Assembly (NCBI GenBank): GCA_014729945.1
Contig: WJJC01000149.1
Span: 1-17,163, forward strand
Direction of reading: 5' to 3'
DNA: 17,163 nt
Origin: Candidatus Bathyarchaeota archaeon
GTDB lineage: Archaea > Thermoproteota > Bathyarchaeia > TCS64
Shown: one piece after another, positions 1 through 5,985 of the stretch
Position numbering within the stretch: the first letter of the stretch is position 1
Layout of the letters: each line of letters opens with the position of its first letter
Notes under the pieces: model-generated
What the model saw: the letters and a program-made list of their open reading frames with translations, nothing else
The model's database searches: none
What the model was told of the DNA's origin: nothing
Made by a program: the position numbers and the translations under genes

Positions 1-1
1 C

Positions 2-88
2 AGAACCTATGAGACTCCGTTACCTGAGGGCGTAGATGTACCTCTGGAGATGGCTGAGGAGAACTGGGAGAAGGTTCCCAAACAATAA
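2..88 (+). CDS. C-terminal end of an unidentified protein (partial)
   Basis: An open frame runs from the window edge to a TAA at 86-88, giving 28 residues that end in ...NWEKVPKQ. It has no internal stop, and its acidic, proline-containing composition looks like real coding sequence. It converges with the dipeptidase pseudogene, whose relic stop codon lies only 6 bp downstream. Too little is visible to name a family; the gene starts outside the window. Confidence 0.5.
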   Translation, partial: RTYETPLPEGVDVPLEMAEENWEKVPKQ

Positions 89-94
89 TCTCAC

Positions 95-494
95 CTATTT
101 CCAGACCTTTTTAACCAGTCTTAACCCCTTTTCTCCTATTATTTTCTGTATCTCTGTGTCGCTGTACCCATGTTTTATCATACATCATATTATCGAAAAC
201 ACAGTCCAATCCTGACTCGGCTAACGCCTCGTATGCGATAAAGTTATGCCCTTCACGATCCATCACCCTGATCTGGTATGGATCTTCTGGACTGATGTCC
301 GGGTGAGCGTGGAGATCCATGACCACGGATTTCTCCACTAGCTCCATGAATCGTTCCTCCTCGGTCTTACTCAGAGGTACTGGTTCCTACCATTCCTTTT
401 TTACTTCTTCACGTAGCTTGAACTCACGGTAATCTCTACCTGATTCAAGATACTGGTAAGTCCTGTATCTTTCATATTGTTTGTTTCTTCCCAA
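95..494 (-). pseudogene. Decayed M19 (membrane dipeptidase-like) peptidase gene
   Basis: Three pieces of one gene can be followed on the minus strand. From TTG 494 the frame gives 35 residues (MGRNKQYERYRTYQYLESG...), then an in-frame TAG at 389-387. The same frame continues with EPVPLSKTEEE and the segment DLHAHP, resembling the N-terminal metal-binding region of peptidase M19, and on to SGLDCVFDNMM. After about 175 the protein-like sequence moves to another frame (HGYSDTEIQKIIGEKGLRL, stop 97-95), which resembles the C-terminal end of the same family. M19 proteins are usually 350-400 residues, so roughly 250 or more central residues are missing. I infer a nonsense mutation plus an internal deletion with frame change. 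An ATG at 347 opens a 78-residue frame that could be called as a gene, but it has no start signal of its own. Family assignment is from memory of conserved motifs. Confidence 0.7.
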
Positions 495-521
495 TGTAAT
501 CAATTGAGAAACTGTTTAGGG

Positions 522-545
522 ATATTTAACAGGAATCTTTTATAC
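522..545. promoter_or_regulatory. Divergent TATA boxes between the dipeptidase relic and the TIGR04076-like gene
   Basis: On the plus strand TTTATA (539-544) lies about 32 bp before the ATG at 574, predicting a leader of only a few bases. On the minus strand TTAAATAT (529-522) lies about 30 bp before the TTG at 494. Both fit the archaeal TATA-to-start spacing of about 26 bp for leaderless or nearly leaderless mRNAs. No Shine-Dalgarno sequence precedes either start. Confidence 0.55.
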
Positions 546-573
546 CCCCATTGTTCTGGTCTTTCTGGTAGAA

Positions 574-873
574 ATGACTGATGTAAAAATAACCGTGGTC
601 GCGAAGCTAAAACCAGGGGATGTATTCGATGAACTGGCAGCGGACGATGTCGACGCTGTATGTGAAGCGGTTGAGATGGATAAGACCTATCTCAGCAAGG
701 ACCTTAAGATGCCTGAAGGGTTCTGCTCCTGGGCGTGGGCAGATATACAGAGAGACGTAGCCCATCTAGCACTTGGCGGGGACTTCAGGTGGATCAACAA
801 ACCCGGCAGTATGGTAAGCTGCTGCACCGATGGGCTAAGACCAGTTGTATTCAAACTGGAAAGAGTAGAGTAA
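574..873 (+). CDS. TIGR04076 family protein
   Basis: This 99-residue protein is recognised by its C-terminal half: PEGFCSWAWADIQRDV, then the LALGGDF segment, then CCTDGLRPVVFKLERV. These match my memory of the TIGR04076 family of small cysteine-containing proteins found in archaea and anaerobic bacteria. Cysteines occur near the centre (C51) and as a CC pair near residue 83. The biochemical function of the family is not known to me. It has no signal peptide or membrane segment, so it is probably cytoplasmic. The gene stands alone, with a TATA box at 539-544 and a near-leaderless ATG. A T-rich stretch at 936-948 may end the transcript. Confidence 0.82.
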   Translation: MTDVKITVVAKLKPGDVFDELAADDVDAVCEAVEMDKTYLSKDLKMPEGFCSWAWADIQRDVAHLALGGDFRWINKPGSMVSCCTDGLRPVVFKLERVE

Positions 874-1117
874 AACATTCCTCTCGGGTGTGGAAAAGAC
901 CGGAACACTCTCTTTCCTATTTAAAAACCCAATATATTTTTACTTTGATTATTAATCCACAAAAGAGTATCTGGCAATCAATACCCTCGTGGTGGTGGAT
1001 TTTAATGTATATTCATACACTGGTAATTTAGTTAATTCCATACGATAAACCAAAATAATTCGCCCTCATTAACTAATAGAAGCCTTAGAACCGCCTAGAT
1101 TCGATCCAGATCCCCAT

Positions 1118-1124
1118 AAAAAAA
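1118..1124 (-). terminator. Poly-T terminator of the M14 peptidase gene
   Basis: Seven T residues on the minus strand, 20-27 bp beyond the stop codon of the carboxypeptidase-like gene, fit an archaeal oligo-T terminator. The rest of the stretch 874-1144 (about 270 bp) is AT-rich; I see no gene or RNA in it. Confidence 0.45.
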
Positions 1125-1144
1125 CGGGTATGCTTAAGAAACTT

Positions 1145-2530
1145 TTAGAGCTGATAGCCCCGGATAACCGGCTTCTGCAGCGATTTGGCGTATTCTGCGC
1201 TATTAAGTATGCTACCTAGACTCATACCCACCAGATTTTTGATGGGATGCGCTTTAACCGTATAACTATCATGCAGATAATTATCATACTCTAGCAACTT
1301 ACCCATCACCCGTTTACTCAACGCATCTAGCTTCTCACCGCCATCAGCTTCCAGCTCAGCCTCAAAAGTCCGTATCAAACCCCCAAGATAGAACATCCTG
1401 TAAAGATCATCCCTGCCCTCTACACCTATCTTTTCAGCTACGGTAGCCTGCTTTTTCTTTATCTTCTCGGGGAAGCTGAAGGGTGGATTGGTCACGTTGG
1501 TGTATCGCTCTATGATGGGCTTCATCCAGTCATCCATCATCACCTTGAACGGGGTCTCCTGCTCCAGATGCGGTAAAGCCTCGTTCCAAACCTCAAGCAT
1601 AAAGTTATTCACCTCATCAGCCCGCTCCTTAGCGTATAACAGACTCTCACCCAGTTTCTGGTCAAGGGGTGTATCATCCCACATACGGGGATCATACCAT
1701 ATGCAGCACTCTGGTATCATCATAAACACATTAGGGTTCAAGACCTGAGCATATTCATAGATGTAACAACCTCTGATGGATTCAATTTTCCTGTTTCCAG
1801 CGTTCCACTGCTCAACCCATCCCCTGGCGGGCGTCAAGTAAGCCGCGTACTGGACTCCAGGCGCATAAGTGGTACCCAGCCGCTTCCTTGGAAAAACATT
1901 GTACCGTTTAGCCACGCTCCATAACTCGGGGTAGATCGCCTCGCATGGTTCGGGGACCTCATAGGTGATTCCACCCCACTTCATCATATGGAGGCTGCTA
2001 ACAAAGGTCATGGGCACCTGATCAAGTATCTTCATCAAAGCCACGGTCTCAGGCACAGGATCATCTAACTTAAGTGGACCAAACCTGTAGGGAAAGCAGC
2101 TCTCAGGTGTCAACTTGTTAGGCGTCCGATAATAGTTGAGCGTAAAATTCATGGGTGTATGTGGACCCTTCTGGAAGTCCTCGTTCAGCCGGGCACCGTC
2201 AGGGTCACTGCATTTTACAAGGTACCATGTGTAATCCAGTTCCTCTCTCAAATCGTCATCCTGCAGTAGCGCCTCAGCGAAGTAATCCAACAGGTTACCC
2301 CCGAAAGGCTCCTCACAGTTGGGGAAACCATGTATCAAGGCATTATACTTGCCGTCACCGATCTTGAGACCGTCAATACTCTCCCCATTGGTGGACTTAC
2401 CCAAGTCGATTAACTCTACTTTCCCCGGATACTCGTTCACCATATCAGCGTTTCTATGGTATAACTCATCAACTGTCATGTATCTTTTGAAATCTGGTAC
2501 GTTTTCCAGTATATTCGAAAAATCAGGCAT
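1145..2530 (-). CDS. M14-family zinc carboxypeptidase-like protein
   Basis: The 461-residue protein resembles the M14 carboxypeptidase superfamily. Residues 62-78 (YNALIHGFPNCEEPFGG) align with the first zinc-binding motif, usually HxxE as in GFPHPNEP. Residues 109-116 (DPDGARLN) correspond to the substrate-binding NPDG/R region. SLH at 179-181 supplies the third zinc ligand. PECCIWYDPR around E274 matches the region of the catalytic glutamate. The last 130 residues are helical and without assignment. There is no signal peptide, so the enzyme looks cytoplasmic and would act on peptides or amide-linked amino acids. By my alignment the first zinc ligand is Asn71 rather than His. The start is an ATG without a Shine-Dalgarno sequence, about 30 bp after an AT-rich TATA-like stretch, so it is likely leaderless. 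It follows the zinc-binding gene on the same strand but has its own terminator. Confidence 0.8.
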   Translation of the reverse strand: MPDFSNILENVPDFKRYMTVDELYHRNADMVNEYPGKVELIDLGKSTNGESIDGLKIGDGKYNALIHGFPNCEEPFGGNLLDYFAEALLQDDDLREELDYTWYLVKCSDPDGARLNEDFQKGPHTPMNFTLNYYRTPNKLTPESCFPYRFGPLKLDDPVPETVALMKILDQVPMTFVSSLHMMKWGGITYEVPEPCEAIYPELWSVAKRYNVFPRKRLGTTYAPGVQYAAYLTPARGWVEQWNAGNRKIESIRGCYIYEYAQVLNPNVFMMIPECCIWYDPRMWDDTPLDQKLGESLLYAKERADEVNNFMLEVWNEALPHLEQETPFKVMMDDWMKPIIERYTNVTNPPFSFPEKIKKKQATVAEKIGVEGRDDLYRMFYLGGLIRTFEAELEADGGEKLDALSKRVMGKLLEYDNYLHDSYTVKAHPIKNLVGMSLGSILNSAEYAKSLQKPVIRGYQL

Positions 2531-2566
2531 AAGAAAATAAGGGGATAATGGTTAATAATGAATTCT

Positions 2567-2572
2567 AAAAAA
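2567..2572 (-). terminator. Poly-T terminator after the small zinc-binding gene
   Basis: Six T residues on the minus strand, 15 bp beyond the stop codon at 2587, between this gene and the downstream M14 peptidase gene. No hairpin is obvious, which is normal for archaeal termination. Confidence 0.4.
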
Positions 2573-2586
2573 GAGATGATTGGAGT

Positions 2587-2772
2587 CTACTCATCCAAGT
2601 CGTCGTCATCCCAATCTTCGTCTTCGTCGTCCCAGTCATCATCCTCATCATCGAGGCAGTAGATACACAGCTTCTGATCTGGCTCACCGCAGTCAGGACA
2701 GAATTTCTCGCCGCACATCTTACACTTGGTGATCTGGTCGGATTCTACTCCGCATATTGCGCATATTGGCAT
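2587..2772 (-). CDS. Small eight-cysteine zinc-binding protein with acidic tail
   Basis: In 61 residues there are four CxxC pairs: C4/C7, C17/C20, C25/C28 and C36/C39. This is enough to bind two zinc ions, possibly in a cross-brace as in RING- or B-box-like fingers. From residue 41 to the end the chain consists almost only of Asp and Glu with two Trp residues, coded by a low-complexity GA-rich repeat. Such a tail could contact a basic partner, mimic nucleic acid or bind metal; none of this can be decided here. GGAG nine bases before the ATG supports the start. A TATA-like element near 2812 is plausible. I do not recognise a named family. Confidence 0.72.
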   Translation of the reverse strand: MPICAICGVESDQITKCKMCGEKFCPDCGEPDQKLCIYCLDDEDDDWDDEDEDWDDDDLDE

Positions 2773-2865
2773 ATTACATTACTCCGTTTCGCCGCTTAGG
2801 CAGATTGCATAAATCTAAGGCATAAAATAACCAATTCTATTACTCATTTACAGCAATAATGGCTC

Positions 2866-2970
2866 AGAGAAACAGTTTTTTTAACTATACACGTAATTTG
2901 TTTATATAGTGACTCCATCTGAAACCATATATAAGCAAATTACCTAAAAAACTAAAAAACAGTTCCATTA
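2866..2970. repeat. Long imperfect AT-rich inverted repeat carrying two facing TATA boxes
   Basis: The core arms 2893-2908 and 2928-2943 are complementary at 15 of 16 positions around a 19-base spacer. Similarity extends outward on both sides through AAACAG/CTGTTT and runs of T, so each arm is about 40 bases. Each core arm ends in a TATA box reading inward (TTTATATA on plus, CTTATATA on minus). The minus one could serve the zinc-binding gene with a leader of about 130 bases. The plus one has no gene in front of it. The two T6 runs on the minus strand (2946-2951 and 2954-2959) probably also end the mscS transcript. The remaining gene-free sequence up to 3020 shows nothing further. Confidence 0.6.
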
Positions 2971-3020
2971 ATTGGTTTAAATGAATAAGGATGTGAAATA
3001 ACCTGTTTAATAACCGCAGC

Positions 3021-3845
3021 CTATTTCATTGACCGCACCAAGTTAGGCGTACTCAAATCCATCCCGTTAACCGCGAACTCCTCTACCACTGCCTCCCGCA
3101 CCCTAGAGTCAATCATCTGGCTTCTCTGAGTATCAGCGATATAATAGAACAAGGTGTACTCCATGGCAAAGTTTGGGAAATCCGTGATCCAGACATATGG
3201 CTCAGGTTCATCAATAACTTCCTCCACCTTCCCGATAGCTGCAAGGAGAATACCCCTGATATTCATGGGTTTCTCACTATAATCCACAGTAACCGTGCAC
3301 CGTCTACGTACTACATCGTAAGCACTCTGATTAGCTACTACTGTCTCCAAGAGGATCTGGTTAGGCACCGAGATGACCACATTATCAAGGGTCCTCATAC
3401 GAGTATAGATTAGATCAATATCCTCTACCACTACGAACTGGTCTTGGAAATATAGCCTATCCCTAATCTTGAAGGGTCGACTCACCATGATGATCAACCC
3501 CGCCAAAGCGTTACCGATGGTACTCATGGACGCGAAACCCACGATAGTACCCCCCGCGAGAACCCAGAGCCCAAGTAAGAAATCAATCTTAATACCCAAC
3601 GTGTTAAAGATCAGGACAGCAAAGATAATGTACGCTGTCCACTTCGATATTCGCCTGAATAGAAACGCCGTATTATGATCAATAACCTCGCGTTTCCTTA
3701 GTCTATTAATCTCACTAACGATAAAACGGTAAATAATCAGGACTATGCCGATGGTGATTGCTGTGGTTATAATATTGATAACGTTATTATCAACCCAGGT
3801 ATAAACCCTGTTCAAATACCCTAGAAACTCCCCTTTAGACGACAT
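3021..3845 (-). CDS. mscS: MscS-family mechanosensitive ion channel
   Basis: The protein is a small-conductance mechanosensitive channel that would open under membrane tension and release solutes. From the ATG at 3845 it has 274 residues. Three membrane helices lie at about 22-43, 66-86 and 92-118. The third is the pore-lining TM3, rich in Gly and Ala (GGTIVGFASMSTIGNALAGL), followed by SRPFKIRDRL and the beta domain with the VPNQ motif, then the C-terminal alpha/beta region. The size matches minimal MscS proteins. An in-frame TTG at 3884 would add 13 residues, but that start lies inside the TGATCA dyad cluster, so I prefer the ATG. It is divergently transcribed from the two small genes at 3941-4494 and may share control with them. 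Confidence 0.88.
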   Translation of the reverse strand: MSSKGEFLGYLNRVYTWVDNNVINIITTAITIGIVLIIYRFIVSEINRLRKREVIDHNTAFLFRRISKWTAYIIFAVLIFNTLGIKIDFLLGLWVLAGGTIVGFASMSTIGNALAGLIIMVSRPFKIRDRLYFQDQFVVVEDIDLIYTRMRTLDNVVISVPNQILLETVVANQSAYDVVRRRCTVTVDYSEKPMNIRGILLAAIGKVEEVIDEPEPYVWITDFPNFAMEYTLFYYIADTQRSQMIDSRVREAVVEEFAVNGMDLSTPNLVRSMK

Positions 3846-3877
3846 ACCTATAGATAGATGCGTTTCCCATTTATCAA

Positions 3878-3928
3878 TGATCAAAAAGTGATCACTTTTT
3901 TACACATCACCTAAGTAAGGTGATCACC
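3878..3928. promoter_or_regulatory. Cluster of TGATCA dyads in the mscS divergent promoter
   Basis: TGATCA occurs three times, at 3878-3883, 3889-3894 and 3921-3926. The centres are 11 and 32 bp apart, close to one and three helical turns. The middle copy is part of an 18-bp perfect palindrome (3883-3900) and the right copy of a 10-bp palindrome, GGTGATCACC. A further repeat, ATCACCT-5-AGGTGAT, spans 3906-3924. T- and A-rich TATA-like sequence (about 3896-3906) between the dyads could serve both directions. The arrangement looks like a binding site for a dimeric repressor or activator acting on both flanking units. The regulator is unknown. Confidence 0.6.
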
Positions 3929-3940
3929 CCATATTGATAT

Positions 3941-4267
3941 GTGAGACAGAAAATGGACGAATACCCAAAACGAGATAGAAGAGAACCAGTTGAGAGCCCC
4001 GAGGACATAGCCTATATCCTGGAGACAGTGTCCGACAAGGTGCCCACCATGATAAAGAACATCATAGGCGCCTTCTTCAGCCCGGAGGCAGCTAAAGACA
4101 TGGCCAAGAGCGTAGCTGAGTTCAGGAAAACCCTAATTGAGAACGGAATACCCGAAGAAGAGGCCATGAAGATGACCCGTGAATACATGCAAACCGTCAC
4201 CAACTGGAAAGGCATGATGAACGAGGCAAGCTTCGGAAACCATCGCCGCCACCAAGACGAGGAGTAG
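3941..4267 (+). CDS. Small helical protein, first of a paralogous pair
   Basis: The 108-residue protein is highly charged and predicted helical, with no cysteines, membrane segment or signal peptide. Around residues 69-90 it carries FRKTLIENGIPEEEAMKMTREY, which resembles a segment of the next gene product. I do not recognise a named family. The GTG at 3941 begins the frame; an ATG at 3953 (MDEYPKRDRRE) is an equally possible start and neither has a Shine-Dalgarno sequence. It forms a two-gene unit with the gene at 4270 (gap 2 bp) and faces mscS across the TGATCA dyads, so a role linked to membrane or osmotic stress is possible but only inferred. Confidence 0.72.
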   Translation: MRQKMDEYPKRDRREPVESPEDIAYILETVSDKVPTMIKNIIGAFFSPEAAKDMAKSVAEFRKTLIENGIPEEEAMKMTREYMQTVTNWKGMMNEASFGNHRRHQDEE

Positions 4268-4269
4268 CC

Positions 4270-4494
4270 TTGAGCGCCTGGACTGCCCTAAGAACATTAC
4301 CCAAAATAATGGGGTTGATGGTAAGGGTACCCGGCTGGGCACTGGACTATAGCCTGAACTATAAACGAGCCAAGAAAAAATTCAAACAAAGCCTAATAGA
4401 TGAAGGAGTACCCCCAGACGAAGCAGATGAACTAGCCGAATTATACCCCTTCAAGATGAGTCACCTCATCGAGACCGCCCGACGTATCAACTAA
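4270..4494 (+). CDS. Small helical protein, second of a paralogous pair
   Basis: This 74-residue basic protein starts at a TTG preceded by GGAG (about 7 bases away), so its translation is probably coupled to the gene ending 2 bp upstream. Its segment FKQSLIDEGVPPDEADELAELY matches the pattern F[RK]xxLI[ED]xG[IV]PxxEA seen in its neighbour. The N-terminal part (LPKIMGLMVRVPGWALDYSL) is amphipathic and could lie on a membrane. No family is recognised. It may act together with the upstream protein; a heteromer is a guess. Confidence 0.7.
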   Translation: MSAWTALRTLPKIMGLMVRVPGWALDYSLNYKRAKKKFKQSLIDEGVPPDEADELAELYPFKMSHLIETARRIN

Positions 4495-4511
4495 CCATTT
4501 TTTCAAAAACG

Positions 4512-4517
4512 TTTATA
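4512..4517 (+). promoter_or_regulatory. TATA box for the four-cysteine small gene
   Basis: TTTATA is centred about 29 bp before the ATG at 4543. With normal archaeal spacing the transcript would begin within a few bases of the start codon, giving a leaderless mRNA. Confidence 0.5.
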
Positions 4518-4542
4518 CCTCAAGCTTATAGGAAATGAGTGT

Positions 4543-4734
4543 ATGCCAAAAGGACCAAGGCCCCCATGCATTGGAATGTACGGCTTCGAGTTCGAATGCC
4601 AAGAGTGTGAATGGGCAGCTAAATGCAAGGAGATGGATGAAGCTATAGAGCAAGCTGTGACTAGGAAAGGCACACACGTCAGGCTCACCGGTAAGTACTC
4701 GGAGAAAAAGTACAAGCCACGTACCCACAGGTAA
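4543..4734 (+). CDS. Four-cysteine small basic protein
   Basis: The 63-residue protein has cysteines at 9, 19, 22 and 28 (C-x9-CxxC-x5-C), a plausible site for zinc or an iron-sulphur cluster. A basic C-terminal tail, rich in Lys and Arg (KYSEKKYKPRTHR), suggests nucleic-acid contact. No named family is recognised. The start is supported by a TATA box at leaderless distance. It lies just upstream of the nurA operon on the same strand, but about 90 bp with its own promoter-like sequence separates them, so it is probably a separate unit. Confidence 0.68.
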   Translation: MPKGPRPPCIGMYGFEFECQECEWAAKCKEMDEAIEQAVTRKGTHVRLTGKYSEKKYKPRTHR

Positions 4735-4776
4735 ACCAGTTTCAGTTACCCCCGTACCCGGATTATTCACTAAACC

Positions 4777-4792
4777 ATTATATTAGCGCTAA
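4777..4792 (+). promoter_or_regulatory. TATA box and overlapping palindrome before nurA
   Basis: A TATA-like stretch (ATTATATTA, about 4777-4785) runs into the perfect 10-bp palindrome TTAGCGCTAA (4783-4792). The predicted transcription start is near 4806, leaving a short leader with GGAG at 4811-4814 ahead of the TTG at 4825. A factor bound to the palindrome would compete with TBP and so repress the whole resection operon. No regulator is known. Confidence 0.42.
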
Positions 4793-4824
4793 ATCCTATT
4801 GAAGGTTAAACGGAGACCCAGTTA

Positions 4825-5985
4825 TTGAAGTTCATAGGAGAATTCATCCAAGAGATAAACCAGAAGAAACCCCGTTTCAGGGAATTATTCGGGTTAGACG
4901 ATAAACAATCCAAGATAGAGGAGATCCTCAAAGATGAGCTTGAACACCACTGGAATAAATTACCTGTACCGGATAACGTGTTCAGAGAAGAATACAGTAT
5001 AGACAGTAGTAGTGCCTCAAGAACACTCAACAATGGGGTAGACTTCTTCATCATACGAGCACTCATGCTGGGAACAGGGAACTATAATAAACCCAAGCTG
5101 AGATTCGAGATGGTCAAAGGAATCCGAGACTATAACGTGATCACAGGATTCGAGAGAATACTACGAGACCTGATCGAGATAGAGATCGTACTGGATAACA
5201 TAGATGATATCCCAGCAAATAGTATAGTATTGATAGACGGTAACCTTTACGGAAGATTTACCCACCTGCTCCAAGAGCTTCACCTCAGCGGTTGGTACCA
5301 TCTACCATTGGAGCTACTGAACGCCATGCAGAAACTATACAATGAATGTGAGAAAAGAAACCTCATGCTAGTAGGAGTAAGCAAGTTCAGCAAAACCCGG
5401 GTACTAACCACTGCGTTACTCAGAAACAGCTACCCCAACATAACCGATCCTGATTATCTGGACGTTGAGATACTTTACAAGTGGAAACACAGTGAAACAG
5501 GTTACACTACACCATTGATGCTGGGTGACTACGCGATAGCCAAACAGATTGATCAACTAGTAGAAAACCCAGATAAATACAGAACCAACTACTTCAAGAG
5601 CATACCTAATCAAAGAAAAGACTGGGCAACACAGGTAATCTCAGATATCCCCTATAGCCCAGCAATAGTGATGTTCCACCTGATACCAAAGGCACATGCC
5701 CAGCCTCTAAGGATCGATATACCAGCTTGCAGTCTCGGTTCAAGGAAGAAAATCGCTGATGTACGTCCATTCGAGTTCATAGAGCCAAAGAAAATAGAAC
5801 AAGTGGCAAAGCAGATCACAAGTGATTTTGGTGGAAGAGACGTATACAATGCCCTCCTCTACATCGTGGACAAGGAGGTAAGACTGGGGATAAAAGAAGT
5901 TGACACAGTCTATAAATCAATTCTAAGCGAGGAGCTGGGTGTGCCAATAGAATATGATCGCTCAACACGGAGGTTCAGCAGATGA
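4825..5985 (+). CDS. nurA: NurA-family nuclease of the DNA-end resection module
   Basis: NurA is an RNase H-like-fold 5'-3' nuclease that works with the HerA translocase to resect DNA ends opened by Mre11-Rad50. Visible marks are the first acidic catalytic motif VLIDGNLYGR with D138, a central VGVSKFSKTR segment (about 181-190), and a late motif PLRIDIP with D298, followed by the C-terminal ALLYIVDKEVR segment. The length of 386 residues is normal for the family. TTG 4825 is supported by GGAG about ten bases upstream. The 3' end overlaps herA by 4 bp (ATGA). It is the first gene of a four-gene operon. The assignment rests on motif order plus the adjacent herA. Confidence 0.85.
   Translation: MKFIGEFIQEINQKKPRFRELFGLDDKQSKIEEILKDELEHHWNKLPVPDNVFREEYSIDSSSASRTLNNGVDFFIIRALMLGTGNYNKPKLRFEMVKGIRDYNVITGFERILRDLIEIEIVLDNIDDIPANSIVLIDGNLYGRFTHLLQELHLSGWYHLPLELLNAMQKLYNECEKRNLMLVGVSKFSKTRVLTTALLRNSYPNITDPDYLDVEILYKWKHSETGYTTPLMLGDYAIAKQIDQLVENPDKYRTNYFKSIPNQRKDWATQVISDIPYSPAIVMFHLIPKAHAQPLRIDIPACSLGSRKKIADVRPFEFIEPKKIEQVAKQITSDFGGRDVYNALLYIVDKEVRLGIKEVDTVYKSILSEELGVPIEYDRSTRRFSR

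Noticed and set aside
111..347. A free-standing 78-residue gene starting MELVEKSVV with a DLHAHP motif
   Set aside because: The same frame continues upstream through an amber codon into matching N-terminal sequence, and a C-terminal piece follows in another frame, so it is a fragment of the decayed dipeptidase gene.
387..389. In-frame TAG as a pyrrolysine codon
   Set aside because: The gene also has a large deletion and frame change, so readthrough would not give a working enzyme. No pyl genes are visible in this window.
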